Part shown: positions 28,010-38,126 of the stretch, piece by piece
Layout: each line of letters begins with the position of its first letter
Position numbering within the stretch: position 1 is the first letter of the stretch
NCBI RefSeq assembly: GCF_900113735.1
Contig: NZ_FOQM01000021.1
Span: forward strand, 62,001 to 126,000
Direction of reading: 5' to 3'
Origin: Bradyrhizobium sp. Gha
GTDB taxonomy: Bacteria > Pseudomonadota > Alphaproteobacteria > Rhizobiales > Xanthobacteraceae
DNA length: 64,000 bases
Position numbers and translations under genes: made by a program
Notes under the pieces: model-generated
Databases searched by the model: none
What the model saw: only the letters and a program-made list of their open reading frames with translations
Told to the model about the DNA's origin: nothing

Positions 28010-28966
28010 ATGGTCGTTATTGTCGATACCATCACGAACCCGCTGCGCCCGCGACACCCCGAAAAGGTGAATCGACCTGATTCCGCTTCGCCGCCGAAGC
28101 CGGACTGGATTCGCGTGCGCGCGCCCAACACCCGCGGCTATGCCGACACTCGCAACATCGTGCGCGCCAACGGCCTGCACACGGTGTGCGAGGAGGCGGG
28201 CTGTCCGAACATCGGCGAGTGCTGGGACAAGAAGCACGCGACCTTCATGATCATGGGTGACACCTGCACCCGTGCCTGCGCCTTCTGCAACGTCAAGACC
28301 GGACTACCCAATGCGCTGGATGCGGCCGAGCCGCAGAATGTCGCTGAGGCCGTGGCCAAGCTCGGCCTCGCGCACGTCGTCATCACCTCCGTTGATCGCG
28401 ACGATCTCGCCGATGGCGGCGCCGGGCACTTTGCCCAGACCATCCGCGCGATTCGGGCCGCGTGCCCCTCGACCACGATCGAGATCCTGACGCCGGACTT
28501 TTTGCGCAAGGAGGGCGCGCTCGAAATCGTCGTCGCGGCGCGGCCCGACGTCTTCAACCACAATCTCGAGACGGTGCCGTCGCGTTACCTGACGGTGCGG
28601 CCGGGCGCGCGCTACTTCCACTCGATCCGGCTGCTGCAGCGGGTCAAGGAGCTCGATCCCGGCATCTTCACCAAGTCAGGCATCATGGTCGGCCTCGGCG
28701 AGGAGCGCCACGAGGTGCAGCAGGTGATGGACGATCTGCGCTCGGCCGACGTCGATTTCCTGACCATCGGGCAATATCTCCAGCCGACCCGCAAGCATCA
28801 CGCCGTGATGCGCTACGTGCCGCCGGACGAGTTCAGCTCTTACGAAAAGGTCGCCTACACCAAGGGCTTCCTGATGGTGTCGGCGAGCCCGCTGACCCGT
28901 TCGTCGCACCACGCCGGCGAGGACTTTGCGAGACTGAAGGCTGCGCGGGCAGCTAACGCCCGCTGA
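28010..28966 (+). CDS. lipA: lipoyl synthase
   Basis: Radical-SAM enzyme (318 aa) inserting two sulfurs into protein-bound octanoyl groups to make lipoate. The auxiliary cluster cysteines are in [13 protein letters not shown] and the radical-SAM CxxxCxxC is CTRACAFC, followed by NVKTG. The C-terminal RSSHHAGE segment supplies the serine ligand of the auxiliary cluster. Full length. The RatA/COQ10-like gene starts 6 nt after the stop, a common alphaproteobacterial pairing. Confidence 0.95.
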   Translation: MVVIVDTITNPLRPRHPEKVNRPDSASPPKPDWIRVRAPNTRGYADTRNIVRANGLHTVCEEAGCPNIGECWDKKHATFMIMGDTCTRACAFCNVKTGLPNALDAAEPQNVAEAVAKLGLAHVVITSVDRDDLADGGAGHFAQTIRAIRAACPSTTIEILTPDFLRKEGALEIVVAARPDVFNHNLETVPSRYLTVRPGARYFHSIRLLQRVKELDPGIFTKSGIMVGLGEERHEVQQVMDDLRSADVDFLTIGQYLQPTRKHHAVMRYVPPDEFSSYEKVAYTKGFLMVSASPLTRSSHHAGEDFARLKAARAANAR

Positions 28967-28972
28967 ACTGCG

Positions 28973-29443
28973 ATGCCAAAATTTTCGAGCAAGCGCCGTG
29001 TCAATCACAGCGCATCCAAGATGTTCGATCTGGTCGCCGACGTCGAGCGCTACCCGGAATTCGTACCGCTGTGCAGCGCGCTGAAGATACGCCAGCGCGT
29101 GGCCAAGCCTGATGGTTCCGAGGTGCTGGTTGCCGACATGACGGTGTCGTTCAAGCTGGTCAAGGAATCGTTCACCAGCCGCGTGACGCTCGACCGCGCG
29201 AATTTGAAAATCCAGGTCGAATATCTCCAGGGTCCGTTCAGCAAGCTCGAAAACCGCTGGACGTTCGAGCCCAGGGGGGACGACGTCTGCGACGTCGGTT
29301 TCTTCCTTGCCTACGAATTCAAGAGCCGCATGCTGGCGATGCTCATGGGCTCGATGTTCGACGCAGCCTTCGCGCGGTTTTCCACGGCGTTCGAAAAACG
29401 CGCCGACGCGATCTACGGCCGGCCGAAGCTGGCGTCGTCCTAG
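28973..29443 (+). CDS. RatA/COQ10-like START-domain protein
   Basis: 156-aa member of the polyketide cyclase/dehydrase START-like superfamily. It has the family N-terminus KRRVNHSASKMFDLVADVERYPEFVP and a hydrophobic ligand-binding groove. The nearest described relatives are mitochondrial COQ10, which binds ubiquinone, and E. coli RatA, which was reported to bind the ribosome. In alphaproteobacteria next to lipA, a ubiquinone-chaperone role is the more natural inference. Six nt after lipA, probably co-transcribed. Confidence 0.82.
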   Translation: MPKFSSKRRVNHSASKMFDLVADVERYPEFVPLCSALKIRQRVAKPDGSEVLVADMTVSFKLVKESFTSRVTLDRANLKIQVEYLQGPFSKLENRWTFEPRGDDVCDVGFFLAYEFKSRMLAMLMGSMFDAAFARFSTAFEKRADAIYGRPKLASS

Positions 29444-29498
29444 GGTCCGCGTTGGGCGCGAGCGCAGTACTCACTCGCTTGCGAAGCTTGGAGAGCGC

Positions 29499-30110
29499 TC
29501 ACCCCCGCGGCGAGCGCGGCGGTCTGCGCGTCACGGCATGTCGTCGCGGTGAGCGCGTCGCGCGAGGACGCAGCCTCGTCGCTGCAGCGGCGCGGCGCGG
29601 CTTGGCCGCGGCTTGCGGGCCTCGGGCAAGCTCCATCAGCATGCGCAGCGCTTCGACCACCGAGCGTTGGCGCACGGCGGTGCGGCCGATCGCGCCAAAA
29701 CGCTGCTCGCGATGGATGATGCGGCCGTCGCGCGCGGCGGCGGCGAAATGGACGAGGCCGACCGGCTTGCCGGGGGTAGCACCGCCGGGGCCGGCAATGC
29801 CGGTGATGGCAACCGCGAGATCGACATCGGCCCGCTCGAGCGCGCCGACTGCCATCGCGGTTGCGGTTTCCTTGCTGACGGCGCCGAAATTGGTGAGCGT
29901 TGAGGCCTCGACCCCGAGCATCGCGCGCTTGGCGTCGTTGGAATAAGTGACGAAGCCGCGATCGATCACGTCAGACGAACCGGGGATGTCGGTCAGCGCG
30001 CCGGCGACGAGGCCGCCGGTGCAGGACTCGGCGGTCGCGATCGTCAGCTTGCGCATCCGGCACAGATCGAGCAGCGAGCGGGAGAGGGCGCGTGCGTCGC
30101 TGCCGCCCAT
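29499..30110 (-). CDS. CinA family protein (nicotinamide-nucleotide amidohydrolase domain)
   Basis: 203-aa protein consisting of the C-terminal CinA (PncC) domain alone. This domain hydrolyses NMN to nicotinate mononucleotide in pyridine nucleotide recycling. Conserved blocks are TIATAESCTGGLVAGALTD, FVTYSNDAKRAMLGV and AITGIAGPGGATPGKPVGLV. The last 37 or so residues (from about 167) form an Arg/Ala/Pro-rich, strongly basic, low-complexity tail that is not part of the enzyme fold. It lies 4 nt downstream of ispDF and is probably in the same transcript. Confidence 0.88.
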   Translation of the reverse strand: MGGSDARALSRSLLDLCRMRKLTIATAESCTGGLVAGALTDIPGSSDVIDRGFVTYSNDAKRAMLGVEASTLTNFGAVSKETATAMAVGALERADVDLAVAITGIAGPGGATPGKPVGLVHFAAAARDGRIIHREQRFGAIGRTAVRQRSVVEALRMLMELARGPQAAAKPRRAAAATRLRPRATRSPRRHAVTRRPPRSPRG

Positions 30111-30114
30111 GACC

Positions 30115-31311
30115 TCACGCGCTCCAAGTCTTGTCGTTAAATGGAAGGCGGATCGTGGCGCTCGCGGTGGCCGCGATGCCTTCCTCGCGACCGGTGAAGC
30201 CGAGCCGCTCGCTGGTCGTCGCCTTCACAGCCACGCGGGAGATGTCGACGCCTGATATCTCGGCGATGCGCGCGCGCATGACGTCGCGCAACGGGCCGAT
30301 CTTCGGCCGCTCGCAGATCATCGTGACTTCGAGATTGGCGATGCGGCCGCCGCGCGCCGTCACGCGCTCGATGGCGTATTTCAGGAACTGGTCGGAGGAG
30401 GCGCCCTTCCACTTCGCATCGCTCGGCGGGAAGTGCGAGCCGATGTCGCCGTCGGCAAGCGCGCCCAGGATGGCATCGACCAGCGCATGCAGGCCGACAT
30501 CGCCGTCGGAATGGGCAAGAAAACCCTTGGTATGCGGCACGCGCACGCCGCAGAGCATGAGGTGGTCGCCTTCGCCGAAGGCGTGCACGTCATAGCCGGT
30601 GCCGGTCCTGATATCGCCGAGGAGGGTGGCCAGGCGCGCTTCCTCGCGCACGAAATCTTCGGGAGTGGTGAGCTTCATGTTGGCAACATCGCCTTCAAAG
30701 GTCGCAACCGTCAATCCCGCCCATTCGGCGATCGCGGCGTCGTCGGTGAAATCTGAGCGCCCGTCCTTGGCCGCGCGACGATGCGCTTCGAGGATGACAT
30801 CGAAACGAAAGGATTGCGGCGTCTGCGCGATTCGCAAGCGTGCCCTATCAGGCGTGTCCTCGACATCGCCGTTCGCACTCGTGACTTTGATGGTATCGGT
30901 GACGGGGACAACCGGAATGGCAGCGCCGGTGCGGCTTGCCGCCTCGATCGCGCGCGAGATCACGCCAGAAGAGACGAAGGGACGCGCGGCGTCGTGGATC
31001 AGGACGATGTCGGGCTCGTGTTTTGCGAGAGCTTCGAGGCCTGACAGCACCGAAGCCTGGCGTGTCGCGCCGCCACTGGCCGGCGCCTCGTGCTTGAGGC
31101 CTGCGACCGCCGCCGTGAACATGGCGCTGTCGTCGGGGTTCACCACCGGCTGCACGGCGAAGACGTCAGGGTGGGTGCTGAAGGCTTCCATGGCGCGGTA
31201 GATGACGGGCACGCCGCCGATTTCGCGATATTGCTTGGGGCCACCGGCGCCTGCGCGCAGACCACGTCCGGCCGCGACAAGAACGACTGCAGTGCGCTGT
31301 GATTTCGCCAT
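30115..31311 (-). CDS. ispDF: bifunctional IspD/IspF, MEP-pathway isoprenoid synthesis enzyme
   Basis: 398-aa fusion. The N-terminal IspD domain (about 1-230) transfers CMP to methylerythritol 4-phosphate, with the nucleotide loop [19 protein letters not shown] and [10 protein letters not shown]. The C-terminal IspF domain (about 235-398) forms the 2,4-cyclodiphosphate, with zinc ligands in GTGYDVHAF (Asp241, His243) and the [13 protein letters not shown] helix. The fusion is usual in alphaproteobacteria. A 12-bp perfect palindrome TCGAATATTCGA (31317-31328) lies 5 nt before the start, and no clear ribosome binding site is seen. An intrinsic terminator on this strand lies about 70 nt upstream (31381-31413). 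Confidence 0.95.
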   Translation of the reverse strand: MAKSQRTAVVLVAAGRGLRAGAGGPKQYREIGGVPVIYRAMEAFSTHPDVFAVQPVVNPDDSAMFTAAVAGLKHEAPASGGATRQASVLSGLEALAKHEPDIVLIHDAARPFVSSGVISRAIEAASRTGAAIPVVPVTDTIKVTSANGDVEDTPDRARLRIAQTPQSFRFDVILEAHRRAAKDGRSDFTDDAAIAEWAGLTVATFEGDVANMKLTTPEDFVREEARLATLLGDIRTGTGYDVHAFGEGDHLMLCGVRVPHTKGFLAHSDGDVGLHALVDAILGALADGDIGSHFPPSDAKWKGASSDQFLKYAIERVTARGGRIANLEVTMICERPKIGPLRDVMRARIAEISGVDISRVAVKATTSERLGFTGREEGIAATASATIRLPFNDKTWSA

Positions 31312-31316
31312 GGGAC

Positions 31317-31328
31317 TCGAATATTCGA
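31317..31328. promoter_or_regulatory. 12-bp palindrome next to the ispDF start codon
   Basis: TCGAATATTCGA is perfectly self-complementary and occupies the place where a Shine-Dalgarno sequence would be expected on the minus strand. A second perfect palindrome, GAGGCATGCCTC, is at 31352-31363. Either could be an operator; no factor is assigned. Confidence 0.3.
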
Positions 31329-31380
31329 CTGTTGTCGTGCCTGGGGTGATTGAGGCATGCCTCTAGCACGGCAGGCCCGC

Positions 31381-31413
31381 AAAAAAAGGGGTTTCCCTGG
31401 ATTGTGGGAAACC
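31381..31413 (-). terminator. intrinsic terminator on the minus strand upstream of ispDF
   Basis: Read on the minus strand: GGTTTCCC, 8-nt loop, GGGAAACC, then CC and seven T residues (the A run at 31381-31387 on the plus strand). Any minus-strand transcript starting to the right of 31413 would stop here, before ispDF at 31311. No coding gene on that strand lies immediately upstream, so it may terminate a short RNA or block divergent transcription. Confidence 0.6.
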
Positions 31414-31430
31414 GCATTGCTGCACTGCAC

Positions 31431-31458
31431 TTGAAAGATCTAGAGAACTGTCTAAACT
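31431..31458 (+). promoter_or_regulatory. candidate sigma-70 promoter of dusB-ntrBC
   Basis: TTGAAA (31431-31436), 16-nt spacer, TAAACT (31453-31458). Transcription would start near 31465, exactly at the first in-frame ATG, so the functional dusB start must be further downstream. A hairpin GCACAA-GAA-TTGTGC (31478-31492) would then lie in the leader. Confidence 0.4.
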
Positions 31459-31515
31459 GTAGGCATGATGCTTGACTGCACAAGAATTGTGCGCAAGATA
31501 AGCCATGGCAGCGCG

Positions 31516-32580
31516 ATGAGGCCCTGCCTACGTAACGGGACCACTGTGACCGGCTCGGCAGGATCAGGCTCTAAGCCGTTGAAAATAGGCGACATCGATG
31601 TCGCAACCCCGGTTTTCCTGGCACCGATGTCGGGCGTAACCGATTCACCCGTTCGCAAGCTCGCCGCCGAGCTGGGAGCGGGTCTCGTCGTCTCTGAAAT
31701 GACTGCCAGCGATGAATTGGCCAAAGGCCACCGCATGTCGCGGTTGCGCTGCGAAGCGACCGGCGTTGGGCCGCATGTGGTCCAGCTCGCTGGCTGCGAG
31801 GCGCGTTGGATGGCGGAGGGGGCCCGGATCGCCGAGGCCGAGGGCGCCGACATTATCGACATCAACATGGGCTGTCCCGCCCGCCACGTCACCGGCGGTC
31901 AGTCGGGCTCGGCCCTGATGCGCGATCTCGATCATGCCGTGACCTTGATCGAGGCGACGATATCAGCCGTGAAGGTGCCGGTGACGCTGAAGATGCGGCT
32001 CGGCTGGGACGACCGCACCCGCAACGCGCCAGAGCTAGCGCGGCGCGCCGAGGCTGCCGGCATCAAGCTCGTCACCGTCCATGGCCGCACCCGCTGCCAG
32101 TTCTACAAGGGCGAGGCCGATTGGGAGGCGATCCGCGCGGTGCGCGAGGCGATCTCCATTCCGCTCGTCGTCAACGGCGACATCACCACTTACGAGAAGG
32201 CGCGCGCGGCGCTCCAGGCCTCCGGCGCCGACGCCGTGATGATCGGCCGCGGCGCGCAGGGCCAACCGTGGTTGCCCGGCGAGATCGGCCGACGCCTGAA
32301 CGGCGGGGCCGTTGAGGCCACGCCGTCGCTCGCGACGCAGCTGCATTACGTCCGCACGCTCTATGAGGGCATCTGTGCACTCTACGGCCTGCGCGTCGGC
32401 CTGAAGCATGCGCGAAAGCATCTCGGCTGGGCGCTCGATGTCGCGGCGCAAGCGAGCGGCGCCCCGATCGAGACGTTGAAAGGCTGGCGTCAGAAGATCC
32501 TGACCTCGGAGGATGCTGGCCTCATCCACCGGTCGCTGCAGGATGCGTTCGACGACTTCGCATGGAGCGCTGCTGCATGA
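31516..32580 (+). CDS. dusB: tRNA-dihydrouridine synthase DusB (NifR3)
   Basis: FMN-dependent enzyme (354 aa from this start) reducing uridine to dihydrouridine in tRNA. The FMN barrel begins [20 protein letters not shown]. The catalytic cysteine is in [14 protein letters not shown] and the phosphate-binding end in [17 protein letters not shown]. In alphaproteobacteria this gene (historic name nifR3) is the first gene of the ntrBC operon, as here. The frame is open from ATG 31465, but a promoter ending at 31458 argues for ATG 31516 (MRPCLRNG). The stop overlaps the ntrB start as ATGA. Confidence 0.9.
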   Translation: MRPCLRNGTTVTGSAGSGSKPLKIGDIDVATPVFLAPMSGVTDSPVRKLAAELGAGLVVSEMTASDELAKGHRMSRLRCEATGVGPHVVQLAGCEARWMAEGARIAEAEGADIIDINMGCPARHVTGGQSGSALMRDLDHAVTLIEATISAVKVPVTLKMRLGWDDRTRNAPELARRAEAAGIKLVTVHGRTRCQFYKGEADWEAIRAVREAISIPLVVNGDITTYEKARAALQASGADAVMIGRGAQGQPWLPGEIGRRLNGGAVEATPSLATQLHYVRTLYEGICALYGLRVGLKHARKHLGWALDVAAQASGAPIETLKGWRQKILTSEDAGLIHRSLQDAFDDFAWSAAA

Positions 32581-33746
32581 CCTCAGCCGCCGACCATCGC
32601 CAGCCAGCCGACAGTGACGCAATCCTCGATGCCTTGCCCAATCCCGTTCTGATGATCGGGCCGGACGGCAAGATCGTTGCCGCCAATATCGCGACCGAAG
32701 CCTTCTTCGAGATCTCGACGCAGTTCCTGAAGCGGCAGTCGCTCAAAGAGCTGGTGCCGTTCGGCAGTCCGCTGCTGGCGCTGATCGACCAGGTGCGCTC
32801 GTCGAACGTGCCGGTCAACGAATACAAGGTCGATTTGGGCACGCCGCGCATGGGCGGCGACCGCCAGGTCGATCTCCATGTGGCTCCGCTCACCGAGCGG
32901 CCCGGCCATATCGTGGTGATGCTGCAGGAGCGCTCCATCGCCGACAAGATGGACCGCCAGCTCACCCATCGCAGCGCCGCGCGCTCGGTGATCGCGCTCG
33001 CCGCGATGCTCGCGCACGAGATCAAGAACCCGCTTTCGGGCATCCGCGGCGCAGCGCAGCTGCTGGAGCAGCAGGCCTCGACCGAGGACCGCATGCTGAC
33101 CCGGCTGATCTGCGACGAGGCCGACCGCATCGTGACGCTGGTCGACCGCATGGAGGTGTTCGGCGACGAACGGCCCGTGGTACGCGGCGCCGTCAACATC
33201 CATTCCGTGCTCGATCACGTGAAGCGGCTGGCGCAGTCGGGCTTTGCCCGCAACATCCGCTTCATCGAGGATTACGATCCGTCGCTGCCGCCGGTGCTGG
33301 CGAACCAGGACCAACTGATCCAGGTGTTCCTCAATCTGGTGAAGAATGCCGCCGAAGCGCTGATCGACGTGCCCGATGCCGAGATCCAGCTCACCACCGC
33401 GTTCCGCCCCGGCGTGCGCCTGTCAGTCCCCGGTCAAAAAACCCGGGTATCCCTGCCGCTGGAATTCTGCGTGAGGGACAACGGACCAGGCGTGCCGGAC
33501 GATCTTCTGCCCAATCTGTTCGACCCCTTCGTGACCACCAAGCAGACCGGCTCCGGCCTCGGTCTTGCGCTGGTCGCCAAGATCGTCGGCGATCACGGGG
33601 GCATCATCGAATGCGAGTCTCAGCCGCGCAAGACCACCTTTCGCGTGCTGATGCCGATGTATTCCACATCGGTCAAACACGCTGATCACAGCAGTCGCGA
33701 CGGCTCTGCCGGGAAGTCGTCGTCTGCATCACAGGGCGCAAGATGA
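32577..33746 (+). CDS. ntrB: nitrogen regulation sensor histidine kinase NtrB
   Basis: Cytosolic kinase/phosphatase (389 aa) that phosphorylates NtrC under nitrogen limitation and is controlled by PII. A PAS domain starts near residue 15 ([18 protein letters not shown]). The phosphoacceptor histidine is in [20 protein letters not shown]. The HATPase N box is [14 protein letters not shown] and the G boxes are in [11 protein letters not shown] and [13 protein letters not shown]. There are no membrane segments. The start ATG at 32577 overlaps the dusB stop; ntrC begins 9 nt downstream. Confidence 0.95.
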   Translation: MTSAADHRQPADSDAILDALPNPVLMIGPDGKIVAANIATEAFFEISTQFLKRQSLKELVPFGSPLLALIDQVRSSNVPVNEYKVDLGTPRMGGDRQVDLHVAPLTERPGHIVVMLQERSIADKMDRQLTHRSAARSVIALAAMLAHEIKNPLSGIRGAAQLLEQQASTEDRMLTRLICDEADRIVTLVDRMEVFGDERPVVRGAVNIHSVLDHVKRLAQSGFARNIRFIEDYDPSLPPVLANQDQLIQVFLNLVKNAAEALIDVPDAEIQLTTAFRPGVRLSVPGQKTRVSLPLEFCVRDNGPGVPDDLLPNLFDPFVTTKQTGSGLGLALVAKIVGDHGGIIECESQPRKTTFRVLMPMYSTSVKHADHSSRDGSAGKSSSASQGAR

Positions 33747-33755
33747 GGATTAACG

Positions 33756-35198
<1,443 letters not shown>

Positions 35199-35218
35199 GG
35201 CTCTCGGAACGCACGAAT

Positions 35219-35252
35219 GGCTCAGCTCCCCCTACCAAAGCGGAGCTGAGCC
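35219..35252 (+). terminator. hairpin after ntrC
   Basis: Perfect 11-bp stem GGCTCAGCTCC (35219-35229), 12-nt loop, GGAGCTGAGCC (35242-35252). There is no T run, so this may be a transcript-stabilising or Rho-assisted end. It separates the dusB-ntrBC block from ntrYX. Confidence 0.5.
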
Positions 35253-35368
35253 TGTCCGGATCGCGCTGGCCCTTGTGGCTGACGCGGTGGGCAGAAGTCC
35301 TGACAGCGCTGAAATGTTCCGCGGGAATATCGAAATTTTGCCGTGGGCCGCCGGGCCTGGCGTCGCAC

Positions 35369-35515
35369 CTACCTGATCGTGCGGGCCATGACCGGCTGAA
35401 TGTTGGCGAACTCCGCCGTCTGCTCCTGCCTGCTGGGGCCGTTGACCAAGAGGTCAGAGGCCACAATCAGCAGCAGCACGGCCGATGCCATGATGCCCAA
35501 AAATATTCGATCCAT
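35369..35515 (-). CDS. candidate 48-aa membrane/secreted mini-protein, antisense between ntrC and ntrY
   Basis: Minus-strand frame from ATG 35515 to TAG 35369. The product starts MDRIFLGIMASAVLLLIVAS, a convincing single transmembrane helix or signal anchor, followed by a short polar tail with Gln and Glu and the ending PVMARTIR. No strong ribosome binding site is visible (upstream sequence CTTGACCCGGC). It lies alone in the 496-nt gap between ntrC and ntrY. A chance frame is possible; conservation at the same place in related genomes would decide. Confidence 0.4.
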   Translation of the reverse strand: MDRIFLGIMASAVLLLIVASDLLVNGPSRQEQTAEFANIQPVMARTIR

Positions 35516-35694
35516 GCCGGGTCAAGCCCGAGCGGGCCGATTCCGTTCCGGGTGAACTCGCAAGAATGCCATCCTGTGGATGCGCCCGTCCATGGCGGGA
35601 AACACGCCGCGGAATTGTCGCAATTCGGCAACAATGTGGTAGGAATACATCAGTATCCGCCACGCGGACCCCGTTTTCAGCACCCATTGCCGGA

Positions 35695-38109
35695 ATGACC
35701 AGCGCAGATACCTCAGCCGCATCCTTTGACACGGCCCCAGCGGAAGAGCCCCGGCGCTGGTCGGTGCGGCGCTGGCTGGCGCCGTTTGCGGTCGCGCTCG
35801 CGCTGTTGTCGGCGTTCCTGACGTTCATGGTCCTGACCGGCCTGACGAGCATCGAGCCGACGCCGGAAGTGGTGCGCTCATTCTATCTCATCAATGCCGG
35901 CACGATCCTGCTGCTGGTCGGGATCATCGTCCGCGAGCTCTGGCAGCTGATCCTGGCCCGGCGGCGGGGACGAGCGGCGGCACGCCTCCATGTCCAGATC
36001 GTCAGCCTGTTCTCGATCGTCGCCGTGCTGCCCGCGGTGCTGGTCGCCGTCGTGGCCAACGTCACGATCGAGCGCGGCCTCGACCGGCTGTTCTCGGGTC
36101 CCACCAAGGAAGTCATCCAGAACTCGCTGACGATCGCGCGGGCCTACATGCAGGACCACGCCCAGTTGATCCGCGGCGACATTATCGGCATGGCCAACGA
36201 TATCGCCCATGCCAGGCCCCTCTACGACCAGGATCGCCGCTCGTTCCGTGAATTGCTGACGTCGAGCGCCGCTTCGCGCAATTTGCCGGGCGCGATGATC
36301 ATCGACAAGGACACCAACATCCTCGAATCCGCCGACACCGGCATGCGGCTGGCCTATTCGCCGCCGGCGCCTGATTTCCTCAGTAACGTCAACGAGAATG
36401 AGCCGGAGATCGCGGTCCTCCCGGATGCGAGTTACGTCGCCGCGGTGATCCGCCTGCGCGCTTTCAGCGACACCTTCCTCTACGTCGCGCGTCCGCTCGA
36501 TCCGAACGTCGTCGCCCAGCTGAAGCAGACCGAGCTCAGCGTCGCCGAATACGCCCAGATCGAATCGCGCCGGCTCGGCATCCAGGTCGCATTCGCGCTG
36601 ATGTTCGCGGTGATCGCGCTGACCATCCTGATGGCCTCCGTGTTGATCGGCCTGAACTTCGCCAACTCCCTGGTGTCGCCGATCCGGCGGTTGATGAACG
36701 CGGCCCACACCGTCTCGACCGGCGATCTCCATGTGAAGGTGCCGGTGCATCAGTCGGAGGGCGATCTCGCCCAACTCGGCGAGACCTTCAACAAGATGAC
36801 GCAGGAATTGCGCAGCCAGCGCGACGAGCTCGTCAACGCCAGCGATCTCATCGACAGCCGCCGCCGCTTCATCGAGGCCGTGCTGTCCTCAGCAAGCGCC
36901 GGCATCATCGGCGTCGACACCTCGGGCAGCGTGGGCATTCTCAACCGCTCCGCCGAGAAGCTGATCGGGGACTCCGAGGCGGAGACACTCGGCCATCCGC
37001 TCTCCGACGTGCTGCCCGAGCTCGAGGAGATGATGCAGACGGCGCGGGAAGGGACCCAGCGCCTGGTCCAGGGCCAGATCACGATCACGCGCGACGGACA
37101 GGAACGTAATCTGTCGGTTCGTGTCAGCGCCGAGAAGAACCAGCCGCACGACAGCTACATCATCACGCTCGACGACATCACCGAGCTGGTTTCGGCGCAG
37201 CGTACCTCGGCCTGGGGCGACGTCGCGCGCCGCATCGCCCACGAGATCAAGAACCCGCTGACGCCGATCCAGCTCTCGGCCGAACGCATCCGCCGCAAGT
37301 TCGGCAAGGACATCACCGAAGCGAAGGACAAGCAGATCTTCGATCAGTGCACCGACACCATCGTGCGCCAGGTCGACGACATCAGGCGCATGGTCGACGA
37401 GTTCTCGCGCTTTGCGCGGATGCCGAAGCCCGTGATGGAAGGCGAGGACGTCGCCGATACCGTGCGGCAGGCCGTGTTCCTGATGAAGGTCGCCCATCCC
37501 GAGCTCGATATCGAGGCCGAGTTCAAAGAAGATCCGCTGCGCGCCCAGTTCGACCGCCGCCTGATCTCGCAGGCGGTCACCAACATCGTCAAGAACGCCA
37601 CCGAGGCCATCGAGCAGGTCCCGCCGGAGGAGCTCGGCAAAAACGGCGGAAAGGGCCGCATCGACGTCGTGGTGTCGCGCGAAGGCGAGGACGTGCTGAT
37701 CGACGTCGTCGACAACGGCATCGGCCTGCCCAAGGTCGCGCGCTCGCGGCTGCTGGAGCCGTATGTGACGACGCGCGCCAAGGGCACCGGCCTTGGCCTG
37801 GCGATCGTCGGTCGCGTGCTGGAAGACCATGGCGGCCGCATCGAGCTGAAGGATGCCTCCGACTTTCGCGAGGGCCAGCGTGGCGCGTGGATGCGGATGC
37901 GCTTTGCGATCTCCGGCGAGGCCAGGAAGGCCCAGGGCGCGGCCGAGCATGCGCCGGCAGCCAAGGATGCGGCCGCGGCGCGTACCCGGCGAGCCGCTGC
38001 GGATCCCGTCGCGACGCAGGAAACAAAAGTGCCGGCGGCTGAAACCAAAGAACCGGCTGAAAAGACCAATGATGATTCAACGAAAATCGAAGCCTCGACA
38101 GGCAGCTGA
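35695..38109 (+). CDS. ntrY: nitrogen regulation sensor histidine kinase NtrY
   Basis: Membrane-bound kinase (804 aa) of the NtrY/NtrX system, linked in alphaproteobacteria to nitrate use, redox sensing and envelope control. There are three N-terminal transmembrane helices (about residues 25-135), a periplasmic sensing loop and a fourth helix near 300-325. A HAMP segment SPIRRLMNAAHTVSTGDL, a PAS domain and the histidine box [20 protein letters not shown] follow, then an HATPase with DNGIGLP and GTGLGLAIV. The C-terminal tail is Ala/Lys-rich and probably disordered. The ATG at 35695 gives the normal N-terminus. ntrX follows after 17 nt. Confidence 0.94.
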   Translation: MTSADTSAASFDTAPAEEPRRWSVRRWLAPFAVALALLSAFLTFMVLTGLTSIEPTPEVVRSFYLINAGTILLLVGIIVRELWQLILARRRGRAAARLHVQIVSLFSIVAVLPAVLVAVVANVTIERGLDRLFSGPTKEVIQNSLTIARAYMQDHAQLIRGDIIGMANDIAHARPLYDQDRRSFRELLTSSAASRNLPGAMIIDKDTNILESADTGMRLAYSPPAPDFLSNVNENEPEIAVLPDASYVAAVIRLRAFSDTFLYVARPLDPNVVAQLKQTELSVAEYAQIESRRLGIQVAFALMFAVIALTILMASVLIGLNFANSLVSPIRRLMNAAHTVSTGDLHVKVPVHQSEGDLAQLGETFNKMTQELRSQRDELVNASDLIDSRRRFIEAVLSSASAGIIGVDTSGSVGILNRSAEKLIGDSEAETLGHPLSDVLPELEEMMQTAREGTQRLVQGQITITRDGQERNLSVRVSAEKNQPHDSYIITLDDITELVSAQRTSAWGDVARRIAHEIKNPLTPIQLSAERIRRKFGKDITEAKDKQIFDQCTDTIVRQVDDIRRMVDEFSRFARMPKPVMEGEDVADTVRQAVFLMKVAHPELDIEAEFKEDPLRAQFDRRLISQAVTNIVKNATEAIEQVPPEELGKNGGKGRIDVVVSREGEDVLIDVVDNGIGLPKVARSRLLEPYVTTRAKGTGLGLAIVGRVLEDHGGRIELKDASDFREGQRGAWMRMRFAISGEARKAQGAAEHAPAAKDAAAARTRRAAADPVATQETKVPAAETKEPAEKTNDDSTKIEASTGS

Positions 38110-38126
38110 AAAGGCAGGCGCGACCC

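Noticed and set aside
31312-31520. Sigma-54 promoter controlling the ntr operon
   Set aside because: No convincing GG-N10-GC element found between ispDF and dusB; a sigma-70-like pair fits better.
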